Shown here piece by piece: positions 1 to 8,193 of a stretch of 64,000 nt of DNA. The first letter of the stretch is position 1, and each line of letters starts with the position of its first letter. This DNA comes from RUG13091 sp045113315. Its GTDB lineage: Bacteria > Bacillota_I > Bacilli_A > RFN20 > CAG-826. The stretch is from positions 10,887-74,886 of the forward strand of contig JBGUIX010000003.1 of assembly GCA_045113315.1 (NCBI GenBank). Direction: 5' to 3'. The position numbers were made by a program, and so were the translations under genes. The notes beneath the pieces are model-generated. The model did not search any database. It saw only the letters and a program-made list of their open reading frames with translations, and had not been told where the DNA came from.

Positions 1-1358
1 TGATAAATCTTTGCCCCATAGCCACAGTCTTGAATACCTTGATAAGTGCTATAGTGATAATCGTAATTATTATTACCAAGTTCGGGATTAATTAATTCAA
101 TCATTAAATATTCATCAAATGGTGTGCCGTTCCAATTACCGGTCGGAATAATTAAACAATCACCCGAGGTTGTGGATGGTCTTAATGTAATTGTTTCTTC
201 TTTCTTTTTAACTAATTTATCTTCATTTACATAGTAAGGTTTATTCCAACCCACTAAAAATTTCGAAACAGAATTCCAGTCAAAAGCGTTATAAGATTGC
301 ATATCGAAGGAACCAGTATAATCGACACCATTACCTTCATAAGAAGTATCGTAATAATCTGGTAAACCTAACATGTGACCATGTTCATGGATAATGATTC
401 TCGTGTTAGATCCATCACTTGGAACTCCACCATAATCACCAGTATTTTGTAAAAATTGAATCGAAAACCATGAGAAAGCAGAAATCTTATAGTTAGTGAA
501 ATGTTCACCACCAAAATAAGACCATCTATAACCCCATAAATTAGTGTTATATTCAAAATCAGAAGCATAGATTAAATAATAACTATCAATAATTCCATCG
601 CTATTGGTGTCATATTCACTTAAATCCACTTCTGGATAATTAGCGATAAACCATTCAAATGATGAATAAACTAGTGATTGAGTGACATTAGAATTGTCTT
701 TAGCTTCTTGTTTAGTAAATGGAGCGGCATACCATGAATCAGCCACTACCCCACTATAGTGGAGCTGATTAAAACTCGCTTCTTCATAATAACCTTTAAA
801 ACTTCTCCAACCACATTCTTCATTTGTGCCAAAAAATGATTTTTCAATAAATAAACGGTTCTCTTCCGTTGCTTTAGCGGTGTCATCGCTAAAATACAAA
901 GGAATAACTAAAACTTTTTGTTCGCCTTTGTTATTAACATTACTCGTCGAATTTATAGAATAATAATTAACATCTGTATCACTAACTTCTAATACTGATC
1001 CTTTGATTTCATTACTGACTTTTACCTCACAACTCGCTTTAATATCAGTGTCTTTTAAACTAACTGTCACGACTGTTTGACCAGGACCAATACCAGTCAC
1101 TTCACCACTAGAATTAATCGAGGCAATTTTATTATCATTACTTACCCAGCTTAAAGGAGGAAGATTCTTCTTTTCACTTTTAACTTGGGCCACTAAGGTT
1201 ATTGTTTCATTAATATCTAAACTAATTGATGATTCATTTAACGATATTTCAGCGGCGATATTTTCACTAGTGGGAAAATCACTTGTATTAATCTTTACCG
1301 TACAAGCGCTTAAAGCAAATATCGAGATGAATAGAGGAAAAAATAATTTAGTTTTCAT
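1..1358 (-). CDS. Lipoprotein with Big2 domain and M6-like metalloprotease domain (partial, 3' end outside window)
   Basis: The reading frame is open from an ATG at 1356-1358 leftward to the window edge without a stop (452 codons visible). Residues 1-18 are a signal peptide ending in a lipobox (LSAC, Cys19), so the protein should be lipid-anchored outside the cell. Residues about 33-110 look like a bacterial Ig-like (Big2) domain. A secreted protease-like region follows, with a zinc-binding motif HEHGH (His324, Glu325, His328) and then Gly-Leu-Pro-Asp, the HExxHxxGxxD arrangement of M6/immune-inhibitor-A-like peptidases. The C-terminus is not visible, so full length and anchoring domains are unknown. 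It diverges from the MarR gene across an 80-base spacer. The protease assignment rests on the motif and the secreted context. Confidence 0.8.
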   Translation of the reverse strand, partial: MKTKLFFPLFISIFALSACTVKINTSDFPTSENIAAEISLNESSISLDINETITLVAQVKSEKKNLPPLSWVSNDNKIASINSSGEVTGIGPGQTVVTVSLKDTDIKASCEVKVSNEIKGSVLEVSDTDVNYYSINSTSNVNNKGEQKVLVIPLYFSDDTAKATEENRLFIEKSFFGTNEECGWRSFKGYYEEASFNQLHYSGVVADSWYAAPFTKQEAKDNSNVTQSLVYSSFEWFIANYPEVDLSEYDTNSDGIIDSYYLIYASDFEYNTNLWGYRWSYFGGEHFTNYKISAFSWFSIQFLQNTGDYGGVPSDGSNTRIIIHEHGHMLGLPDYYDTSYEGNGVDYTGSFDMQSYNAFDWNSVSKFLVGWNKPYYVNEDKLVKKKEETITLRPSTTSGDCLIIPTGNWNGTPFDEYLMIELINPELGNNNYDYHYSTYQGIQDCGYGAKIY

Positions 1359-1399
1359 GGAAGTATTATGTATCAAATCTTTATTTAAATAAATAAGAA

Positions 1400-1428
1400 T
1401 TGACAAGTTCGTATGCGAACTATATCAT
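1400..1428 (+). promoter_or_regulatory. Promoter with palindromic MarR-type operator
   Basis: TTGACA (1400-1405) and TATCAT (1423-1428) are 17 bases apart. The spacer is filled by AGTTCG-TATG-CGAACT (1406-1421), an inverted repeat with perfect 6-base arms. RNA polymerase and a dimeric repressor could not bind here together, so MarR autorepression is the likely logic. The predicted start site (about 1435) is only about 3 bases before the MarR ATG. Confidence 0.8.
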
Positions 1429-1437
1429 TATTGGGCA

Positions 1438-1887
1438 ATGATTAATAAAGTAAGAAAAGATGACTATATATATTTAGTAAAACATTTATCGAAATTAATC
1501 GATCAAGATTTTGATAGACGTTTATCGGAATATGGACTCACTTGTCAACAAGGAAGAATTTTATTCTTCGTTAATCGAAAAAGCGTTATTGAAAATCAAG
1601 AAGTTCATCAAAACGATATCGAACAAGAATTTCACCTTTCTAAATCCACGGTCAGTGGTTTAGTAAAAAGGATGGAGAAAAAAGAAATTATTATCGTTAA
1701 AAAAGTTCCACCTTATGCGATATTAGAACCGTCGCAAAAAGGAAAAGATATTATTATCCATCTAAAAAAGAATAAAGAAGATGCGATAGAGATGATACTT
1801 CATAACATCAAAAAAGAAGATCGGATAAAATTACAAAACATGTTATTAACGATGATTGATAATCTAGGAAAGGGGGAGAAATTATGA
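1438..1887 (+). CDS. MarR-family transcriptional regulator
   Basis: This 149-residue protein has the size and winged-helix layout of MarR repressors. The recognition-helix region lies around residues 60-85 (FHLSKSTVSGLVKRMEKK) and is followed by a beta wing and C-terminal dimerisation helices. It is the first gene of an operon with two ABC exporter subunits: its TGA stop overlaps the next ATG (ATGA at 1884-1887). Known MarR proteins next to multidrug exporters repress them and are released by the drug. The palindrome inside its own promoter supports autoregulation. No clear Shine-Dalgarno precedes the ATG, which lies almost at the predicted transcription start. Confidence 0.9.
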   Translation: MINKVRKDDYIYLVKHLSKLIDQDFDRRLSEYGLTCQQGRILFFVNRKSVIENQEVHQNDIEQEFHLSKSTVSGLVKRMEKKEIIIVKKVPPYAILEPSQKGKDIIIHLKKNKEDAIEMILHNIKKEDRIKLQNMLLTMIDNLGKGEKL

Positions 1888-3722
1888 TTAATAAAATTAA
1901 ATTAATTCTTAAATCATTACGTCAGTATAAAAAAGACGCGATTATAACGCCTATCTTTATGATTATCGAATCCGCGTTAGAGTGTGCCCTACCTTTTGTG
2001 ATGTCAATCTTTGTAGATACGATTGAGAAAGTGACTTCTTTGGAAGATTTCACTACTTATTACCTATATGAAAATCCGAACTTTGGGGCTAATTTCCACG
2101 TCTCTTTATTAAATCTTATTTTGATACTAATATCGATGGCCATTGTCTCATTAGTCTGTGGTATTTTAGGTGGGGTATTTGCTTCCCGCGCATCCGTCGG
2201 TTTAGCCTCGAATTTAAGAAGCGATTTATATAAGAAGTTAGAATCCTTCTCCTTTGCTAACATCGATAAATTCTCTGGTTCTAGTTTAGTGACGAGAATG
2301 ACCACTGATATTCAAAATGTGCAAATGGCTTTCCAGATGATAATTAGAGCGGTTGTTAGAGCTCCTTTAATGATGATCTTCTCCGCGGTAATGGCTTTTA
2401 TCGCCGGTGGAGATATGGCTTGGATCTTTGTGATATTAATTCCAGTGATCGGTTTCTTCTTATTCTTAATCATTAGATTTGCGATGAAAGTCTTTAGAAA
2501 AGTCTTTAAGAAATACGATAAATTAAACGAATCTGTCCAAGAAAACGTCTCCGCGATGCGCGTGGTTAAAGCTTATGTTCGTGAAGATTATGAAAAGAAT
2601 AAATTTAACACGGCGAGTGACGGCATGACTGGAGAATTTATACATGGTGAAAAGATCGTTGCTTTAAATAACCCAGTGATGAATACATCAATTCACTTAT
2701 CTAATATCTTAATTATCGGTATCGGTTCATCGATTATCGCCAAAAGTGCTTCTTATGATGCGGTGAAAGATGAAATTAATTGGGGTGGGAAATTAACCAT
2801 CGGCCAAATGTCATCATTATTAACATATGGTATTCAAATCTTGATGTCACTGATGTTCATCTCCATGATTATGGTCATGTTAGTTTTATCATTAGAAGCG
2901 ATTAGAAGAATCGGTGAAGTTTTAGAAGAAGAACCCACAATTAAAAATATTGATCATCCAATATATGAATTAGAGGATGGAAGTATTATCTTTAAAAAAG
3001 TTAATTTTAAATATAAAGAAACCGCGGAAAAGAATACTTTAGAAAACATCAATATCAATATTAAATCAGGTGAGTTTATCGGTATTTTAGGTTCCACAGG
3101 AAGTGGTAAAACTTCTTTAGTCAACTTAATATCTCGTTTATATGATGTTAGTGAAGGTGAAGTTATCGTATCAGGTCATAATGTCAAAGAATATGATTTA
3201 GAAACATTAAGAGATAATGTCGCGGTGGTTTTACAAAAGAACTTCTTATTCTCCGGAACGATTGAAGAGAATTTAAGATGGGGCGATATTAACGCTAGTG
3301 AAGAGGAAATCCATAAAGCATGTCAAATCGCTCAAGCGGAAGAATTTATATTAGCCTTACCTAATAAATATCAAACTCGTATCGAACAAGGCGGCTCTAA
3401 CGTTTCGGGTGGACAAAAACAAAGATTATGTATCGCTAGAGCGTTATTAAAGAAACCAAAGATTTTAATCTTAGATGACTCCACTTCTGCGGTTGATACC
3501 AAAACTGATCGTTTGATTAGAAAAGGTTTAAAAGAAGATTTAAAAGAGACCACAAAGATTGTGATCGCCCAAAGAATATCCTCTATTGAAAGTGCGGATC
3601 AAATTATCATCATGGAAGATGGTCATATTAATGCTATCGGCACACATGATGAATTATTAAAGAATAACCATATTTATCAAGAAATCTATTACACACAAAA
3701 TAGAACAGGAGGTGATAAATAA
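1884..3722 (+). CDS. ABC exporter half-transporter, degenerate-site subunit of a heterodimer
   Basis: The protein has an N-terminal six-helix ABC exporter membrane domain (about residues 15-340) and a C-terminal ATPase domain with Walker A GSTGSGKT (403-410), signature VSGGQ (507-511) and Walker B ending LILDD (about 527-531). The catalytic Glu after Walker B is Asp, and the switch-loop His is Gln (Gln563, in IAQRIS). These two changes mark the non-catalytic site of heterodimeric exporters such as BmrC/BmrD, LmrC/LmrD and TM287/288. The next gene begins at this gene's last base and supplies the canonical site. With the MarR gene in front, export of a toxic small molecule or drug is the likely role. 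Confidence 0.9.
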   Translation: MINKIKLILKSLRQYKKDAIITPIFMIIESALECALPFVMSIFVDTIEKVTSLEDFTTYYLYENPNFGANFHVSLLNLILILISMAIVSLVCGILGGVFASRASVGLASNLRSDLYKKLESFSFANIDKFSGSSLVTRMTTDIQNVQMAFQMIIRAVVRAPLMMIFSAVMAFIAGGDMAWIFVILIPVIGFFLFLIIRFAMKVFRKVFKKYDKLNESVQENVSAMRVVKAYVREDYEKNKFNTASDGMTGEFIHGEKIVALNNPVMNTSIHLSNILIIGIGSSIIAKSASYDAVKDEINWGGKLTIGQMSSLLTYGIQILMSLMFISMIMVMLVLSLEAIRRIGEVLEEEPTIKNIDHPIYELEDGSIIFKKVNFKYKETAEKNTLENININIKSGEFIGILGSTGSGKTSLVNLISRLYDVSEGEVIVSGHNVKEYDLETLRDNVAVVLQKNFLFSGTIEENLRWGDINASEEEIHKACQIAQAEEFILALPNKYQTRIEQGGSNVSGGQKQRLCIARALLKKPKILILDDSTSAVDTKTDRLIRKGLKEDLKETTKIVIAQRISSIESADQIIIMEDGHINAIGTHDELLKNNHIYQEIYYTQNRTGGDK

Positions 3723-5695
3723 TGCCTCCAGTGAGAATTAAAGAAAGAGCGAGAGCGAAAAAAGGCACGCTCAAAAGATTATTTAAAGAATTATTTAAAA
3801 GATTCAAAGTTCAACTGATTGTATCAGCGATTTGCATTGTTTTTAACATTTTTGCCAACCTTTGTTCATCTTTATTTATGAACTTTATCACCACGATTTT
3901 AACTAAAGCCATTATTACCGGTGGTAATCCAATGGATATCACCGCGAGATATGAAGCGAAAGCGATGGGCTTTGTGATTCATAGTAATGTTACATTATTA
4001 TTAATCATGCTTGGAGTTATCTATTTTATCGGTGTCTTTGCTTCATGGTTCTGGAACCGCAGCATGGCTATCGTCACTCAAAAATTCATGAACGAATTTA
4101 GAAAAGCGATGTTTAACCATATGCAAGATTTACCGATCAAATATTTCGACACTCATGCGCATGGTAGCATCATGTCTATCTACACAAATGATATCGATAC
4201 GATTAGACAATTTATCTCTCAAGCCTTACCTACCACATTAAGTGCGGGCTTGGCGATTGTCTTCTCCTTCATCGTTATGATGATGAACTCTATCTGGATG
4301 ACATTAGTGGTTATCTTCTGCGCTGTCTTAATGCTATTAAACACCATGTTTGTGGGTGGAACCGCGAGCAAATATTTCATCAAACAACAAAAACAAGTCG
4401 CTGTTGTGGAAGGAGATATCGAAGAAACCATCCAAGGTTTAAAAGTTATCAAAGTCTTCTCTCATGAAGATAAGTCCTTAGAAGAATTCGATAAGAAGAA
4501 TGAATTACTGAGAAAACATTCTACAACCGCCAATATCGCTGGTAATACGATGATGCCAATAAACGGTAATATCGGTAACTTCATGTATGTTTTAACCGCG
4601 ATTATGGGTGTAATGATATTAGTTATTCCAGACTTTAAGAATTTAACAATATTTGAATACGCAAATGTGGAAAAAGAAACATTCTACGGTATTATTGTGA
4701 GCTTTCTAATGTTATCAAGAATGTTCTCTAATAATATTAATAACTTCTCACAACAAGTCACCTTTATCGTCATGGGTATGGCGGGTGCTTCTCGTTGTTT
4801 CGATTTGCTTGATGAGCAAAAAGAAAAAGATGAAGGATATGTCACATTAGTGAATATGGAAAAGAATATTAACGGTGAATTAATAGAAACTAACCATAAA
4901 ACTCCATATTATGCTTGGAAACATCCTCATAGTGCGGATGGCTCAATCACCTATACTGAACTAAAAGGTGACATCTTATTAACGGAAGTTGATTTTGGCT
5001 ATACTAAAAATAAAACAGTCTTACACAATATCTCTATTTACGCCCATCCAGGACAAAAGATTGCTTTCGTGGGTGCTACAGGTGCGGGTAAAACCACGAT
5101 CACTAATCTATTAAATAGATTTTATGACATCGCAGACGGCAAAATCAGATACGATGGCATAAATATTAATAAGATTAAAAAAGATGACTTACGTCGTTCA
5201 TTAGGAATTGTTTTACAAGAAACTAATCTATTTACCGGAACGGTGATGGAAAATATTAGATATGGTCGACTTGACGCGACTGATGAAGAAGTCTATGAAG
5301 CCGCGAAGATCGCTAATGCATATGACTTTATCACTCGTTTACCAGAAGGATTTAATACGATGCTAAAAGGTGATGGATCTAATTTAAGTCAAGGCCAAAG
5401 ACAATTATTATCTATCGCTCGTGCCGCAGTGGCTAACGCTCCTGTTATGATCTTAGATGAAGCTACTTCTTCTATCGATACTAGAACAGAAAAACTAGTC
5501 CAAGATGGTATGTATAAATTAATGGAAGGTAGAACCGTATTCTTGATCGCTCATCGATTATCCACAATTCAAAACTGTGATGTCATTATGGTCTTAGACC
5601 ACGGAAACATCATCGAAAGAGGTAATCATGAAGAATTAATCAAAAAGAAAGGTGTTTATTATCAGTTATATACTGGGGCCTTCGAATTAGAGTAA
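3722..5695 (+). CDS. ABC exporter half-transporter, canonical catalytic subunit
   Basis: This 657-residue partner of the upstream subunit has six membrane helices (about residues 30-360), an insertion of about 45 residues before the ATPase domain, Walker A GATGAGKT (451-458), signature LSQGQ (555-559), Walker B VMILDE with catalytic Glu580, and switch His611. It therefore carries the intact catalytic residues that the partner lacks. The longer second subunit with an acidic linker is typical of BmrD/LmrD-like proteins. The start codon overlaps the previous stop by one base (TAATG), implying translational coupling and roughly equal amounts of the two chains. A terminator follows directly. Confidence 0.9.
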   Translation: MPPVRIKERARAKKGTLKRLFKELFKRFKVQLIVSAICIVFNIFANLCSSLFMNFITTILTKAIITGGNPMDITARYEAKAMGFVIHSNVTLLLIMLGVIYFIGVFASWFWNRSMAIVTQKFMNEFRKAMFNHMQDLPIKYFDTHAHGSIMSIYTNDIDTIRQFISQALPTTLSAGLAIVFSFIVMMMNSIWMTLVVIFCAVLMLLNTMFVGGTASKYFIKQQKQVAVVEGDIEETIQGLKVIKVFSHEDKSLEEFDKKNELLRKHSTTANIAGNTMMPINGNIGNFMYVLTAIMGVMILVIPDFKNLTIFEYANVEKETFYGIIVSFLMLSRMFSNNINNFSQQVTFIVMGMAGASRCFDLLDEQKEKDEGYVTLVNMEKNINGELIETNHKTPYYAWKHPHSADGSITYTELKGDILLTEVDFGYTKNKTVLHNISIYAHPGQKIAFVGATGAGKTTITNLLNRFYDIADGKIRYDGININKIKKDDLRRSLGIVLQETNLFTGTVMENIRYGRLDATDEEVYEAAKIANAYDFITRLPEGFNTMLKGDGSNLSQGQRQLLSIARAAVANAPVMILDEATSSIDTRTEKLVQDGMYKLMEGRTVFLIAHRLSTIQNCDVIMVLDHGNIIERGNHEELIKKKGVYYQLYTGAFELE

Positions 5696-5702
5696 AGAAA
5701 AC

Positions 5703-5731
5703 GGAGAACGTTAAGTTAAGTTCTCCTTTTT
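5703..5731 (+). terminator. Rho-independent terminator of the MarR-ABC operon
   Basis: A 7-bp stem GGAGAAC (5703-5709) pairs with GTTCTCC (5720-5726), and a T-run follows immediately. Confidence 0.85.
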
Positions 5732-5740
5732 CATACCCTT

Positions 5741-5816
5741 ATTGGCCAGTTCATATTTTTTAAATCGGCCAATTTGTCCTATTTTTATTTACATGACTGG
5801 CCAATTAGTCTATTAT
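5741..5816 (+). promoter_or_regulatory. Promoter with three GGCCAAT-type operator copies for the HTH-MntA gene
   Basis: TTTACA (5788-5793) and TATTAT (5811-5816) are 17 bases apart. The word GGCCAATTwGTC occurs at 5767-5778 and, inside the promoter spacer, at 5799-5810; an inverted copy ATTGGCC lies at 5741-5747. The first gene product has its own HTH, so this is probably its autoregulatory operator. Confidence 0.7.
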
Positions 5817-5832
5817 AGATTTAGAGGAAAGT

Positions 5833-6324
5833 ATGACTTTAAGGGACTTAAGAAAGGAAAATAACCTAACGCAATTAGAAATGGCCCATCTTATCGGCAT
5901 ACCCGAAAGAACATATCGCCGATATGAAAATGACGAGAGCTATGGCGATAATCTAAAACGCCTCACTTTTTTTAATATTGTAAAAGAGAAATGCACCATT
6001 GATGAGACCAAAGGATTATTAACAATTGAACAAATAAAAACTAAAGTTAAGGATGTCTTTGATGCCGATTACCCTGGACAGATTGATTTTTGTTATTTAT
6101 TTGGCAGTTATGCGGAAGGTTTAGCCAAAGAAACTAGTGATGTTGATTTATATGTTTCTTCTTCTTTAACTGGTCTACGTTTTGTCGGTCTTATCGAAAA
6201 GCTAAGACAGGCTCTCCATAAAAAAGTAGATTTAATAAGAAGTAGCGAACTAAATAATAACATCGATCTAGTAAATGAAATCATGAGGAAAGGCATTAAG
6301 ATTTATGACAATCAAAAACGATAG
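5833..6324 (+). CDS. HTH-fused MntA-type nucleotidyltransferase antitoxin
   Basis: Residues 1-50 form an XRE-like helix-turn-helix (ERTYRRYENDESY in the recognition region). Residues 65-160 are a minimal nucleotidyltransferase with the exact MntA signature GS-x10-DxD (Gly91, Ser92, Asp103, Asp105). In characterised MntA/HepT pairs the MntA enzyme neutralises the HEPN toxin by adding AMP groups to a tyrosine beside its active site. The next gene, overlapping by 20 bases, is that HEPN partner. Most MntA proteins lack a DNA-binding domain, so this antitoxin probably also represses its own promoter. An AGAGGAAAG ribosome-binding site precedes the ATG. Confidence 0.88.
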   Translation: MTLRDLRKENNLTQLEMAHLIGIPERTYRRYENDESYGDNLKRLTFFNIVKEKCTIDETKGLLTIEQIKTKVKDVFDADYPGQIDFCYLFGSYAEGLAKETSDVDLYVSSSLTGLRFVGLIEKLRQALHKKVDLIRSSELNNNIDLVNEIMRKGIKIYDNQKR

Positions 6325-6637
6325 TCATTACATGGAAAAAGCCTTACAAGAAATCGCTATTATCATTAAATACACTGCGGGTATGTCCTATGAAGAATTC
6401 ATGTCTGATATGAGAAATATTGACACCACAATATTTAGGCTTGAACAGTTAATTGAACAGATTAAACATTTATCAGAAGAATTCAAAACTAGTCATAAGG
6501 AAATACCTTGGGGTGACATAATAGGCTTCAGAAACGGTCTAGTACATGAATATGGCTCCACTGATTATTCAACAGTTTATGAAGTAGTTCATAAAGATAT
6601 CTATGAGTTAAAAGAACTGTTTGAACAAAACGTTTAA
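6305..6637 (+). CDS. HepT-type HEPN ribonuclease toxin
   Basis: This 110-residue, all-helical HEPN protein carries the full HepT motif R-x4-H-x-Y (Arg76, His81, Tyr83, in FRNGLVHEYG). Arg and His are the RNase residues, and the Tyr is the AMP acceptor in characterised HepT proteins. It lies directly behind the nucleotidyltransferase antitoxin and overlaps it by 20 bases, the standard pairing. An internal Met10 is an alternative start that would avoid the overlap. Confidence 0.88.
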   Translation: MTIKNDSHYMEKALQEIAIIIKYTAGMSYEEFMSDMRNIDTTIFRLEQLIEQIKHLSEEFKTSHKEIPWGDIIGFRNGLVHEYGSTDYSTVYEVVHKDIYELKELFEQNV

Positions 6638-6649
6638 TTAATTATAAAA

Positions 6650-6683
6650 ACAAGGAATGCATTCAACACATTTCCTTGTTTTT
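6650..6683. terminator. Bidirectional terminator between hepT and the XRE-membrane gene
   Basis: ACAAGGAA (6650-6657) pairs with TTCCTTGT (6672-6679). A T-run follows on the + strand, and an A-rich stretch precedes the stem, which gives a T-run on the minus strand. It can serve both convergent genes. Confidence 0.75.
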
Positions 6684-6686
6684 GTT

Positions 6687-7409
6687 TTAGTCTTCGTCGT
6701 CTTCTTCGCTCTTAAGAACGTATTTATCAATCACTCCCCCGATGATGTAATAAGCGGGGATAGTTAAGAATAAGAACCAATATACTTCCCAACCTTTAAA
6801 TCCATAGTGTTGGCCTAATATACCTAAGCTACAATAAACCATCACTATTAAGATTGGATAAGCAAAATGAGTAATCTTTCTTTTAATAACCATCGAACAA
6901 GCTGAACCAACGACTGGTCCTAATAAGAATAAGACCCAACCAACTTTCCAACCGATATTATTATCTTTCCATAATAATCCCATGAGGATATAACCAATTA
7001 GCGCTAAACCAAAGATGGTTGTGCTAACAATCCATGATACCTTTTCACTCTTTGATAAGGTCTTATTAATAGTGTGGCCTTTTTCATCTTTAAGATGGAT
7101 ATGTCCATCACTAGCAATATGAACTTCATTGCCTTCATCATCTTTTAGATGGATACCTTCTTCTTTATTATTATCCTTATTATTAATATTTATATTATTA
7201 GATTCTTCTTCTCTACCTAATAAGACATCCACGGATGTATCTAATATATCCGCAAGAAAAGATAAGACTAATATATCAGGAGAAGATAAATCATTTTCCC
7301 ATTTCGATACCGCTTGTGGGGAGATGATAATACGAGAAGCGATATCTTCTTGTGTATAACCTTTTTCTTTTCTTAATCTAGCAAGTCTTTGACCGAATGT
7401 TTCTTTCAT
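6687..7409 (-). CDS. XRE-family regulator with C-terminal membrane domain
   Basis: Residues 1-67 are a classic XRE helix-turn-helix (ISPQAVSKWENDLSSPD). An Asn/Asp-rich hydrophilic linker (70-110) follows, then about four hydrophobic segments (roughly 127-147, 153-173, 183-200, 208-226). Such membrane-bound XRE proteins are common in Firmicutes and are thought to couple envelope state to transcription; the target here is unknown. An AAAGGAC ribosome-binding site precedes the ATG. It stands alone, with repeated upstream words that could be its operator. Confidence 0.8.
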   Translation of the reverse strand: MKETFGQRLARLRKEKGYTQEDIASRIIISPQAVSKWENDLSSPDILVLSFLADILDTSVDVLLGREEESNNININNKDNNKEEGIHLKDDEGNEVHIASDGHIHLKDEKGHTINKTLSKSEKVSWIVSTTIFGLALIGYILMGLLWKDNNIGWKVGWVLFLLGPVVGSACSMVIKRKITHFAYPILIVMVYCSLGILGQHYGFKGWEVYWFLFLTIPAYYIIGGVIDKYVLKSEEDDED

Positions 7410-7458
7410 ATTTTTGACCGTCCTTTTTCTTTACGGATTTAGTTTATTATTTATTATT

Positions 7459-7509
7459 AGTAGAGTTTATAACTAGTTTGTTGATTCACTCAACCATCAG
7501 TAGAGTTTA
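7459..7509 (-). promoter_or_regulatory. Putative promoter/operator of the XRE gene
   Basis: The 11-base word AGTAGAGTTTA occurs as a direct repeat at 7459-7469 and 7499-7509, 40 bases apart. Between the copies lies an inverted repeat GTTGA/TCAAC (7480-7494), and on the minus strand a weak TTGAGT-N16-TATAAA promoter. Binding by the adjacent XRE protein is inferred from position only. Confidence 0.4.
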
Positions 7510-7552
7510 AAAAAATAAAGGATAAATCCTTTAAATTTTTATATTTATTTTA

Positions 7553-8188
7553 TTATAAATAAGTAATTGTTAATGAATTAAGAGCTACTCTACCAGAATT
7601 ACCTTCATTATTATAATTAGTCATCGTAATTGAAGTTATTGGAGTTTCAAAACTAAATTCTTCTTCAATAGAAGGAACAAAGCTTGGATCAGTAAGTGTT
7701 AAATTGATTGAATTATCACCGACATTAAATTTAGCGATTTTATCGATATTCATTTCACTAGTTGTTTCATTATATTTCATGAAGTTTCTAACATTAACTT
7801 TAATCGAGGTGACTTGTTTAGCAAAATTAAAGGTCATAGAACCAGTGTGCTTTGCACTACCAAATGTTAAAGATGTATCACTAGTGTCTCCAACTGGTTG
7901 GAAGAATATTGTTTCCGCGGTATAAGAAGATATAAAGCCATCAAGCATGTTAGTTAAAGCAATATCACCTTTTTTAGATGAATCACTTCCTTCAATCGCT
8001 GAAGCTGGTGTAAAACCTTCTCTAGTATTAGAACCTAAGAATGTAAATGTTTTTGTGTTACCACTAGATTGACTAGTGGATGTTTCTTCTTGATTAGAAT
8101 CAGTATTATTAGATTCTTTATTCTTTTTAGGTGTACAACCTATTAATAGAATTAATAAAGGTAAACTATATAATAATTTCTTATTCAT
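7553..8188 (-). CDS. Small lipoprotein with a beta-sandwich-like domain
   Basis: The 211-residue protein begins with a lipoprotein signal peptide (LLIGC, Cys about 18), followed by CTPKKNK and a Ser/Thr/Gln-rich linker. The same CTPKKNK start occurs in the large lipoprotein at 60129-62354, so the two share an anchor module. The rest (about 48-211) is predicted mainly beta, rich in Thr/Ser and Asn, with no catalytic motif that I recognise. It starts 5 bases after the endonuclease I gene ends, so the two are probably co-transcribed; a substrate-binding or accessory role for the secreted nuclease is a guess. Confidence 0.7.
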   Translation of the reverse strand: MNKKLLYSLPLLILLIGCTPKKNKESNNTDSNQEETSTSQSSGNTKTFTFLGSNTREGFTPASAIEGSDSSKKGDIALTNMLDGFISSYTAETIFFQPVGDTSDTSLTFGSAKHTGSMTFNFAKQVTSIKVNVRNFMKYNETTSEMNIDKIAKFNVGDNSINLTLTDPSFVPSIEEEFSFETPITSITMTNYNNEGNSGRVALNSLTITYL

Positions 8189-8193
8189 ATAAT

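Noticed and set aside
7704..7925. Plus-strand frame inside the lipoprotein gene
   Set aside because: Antisense shadow of 7553-8188 with no start signals.
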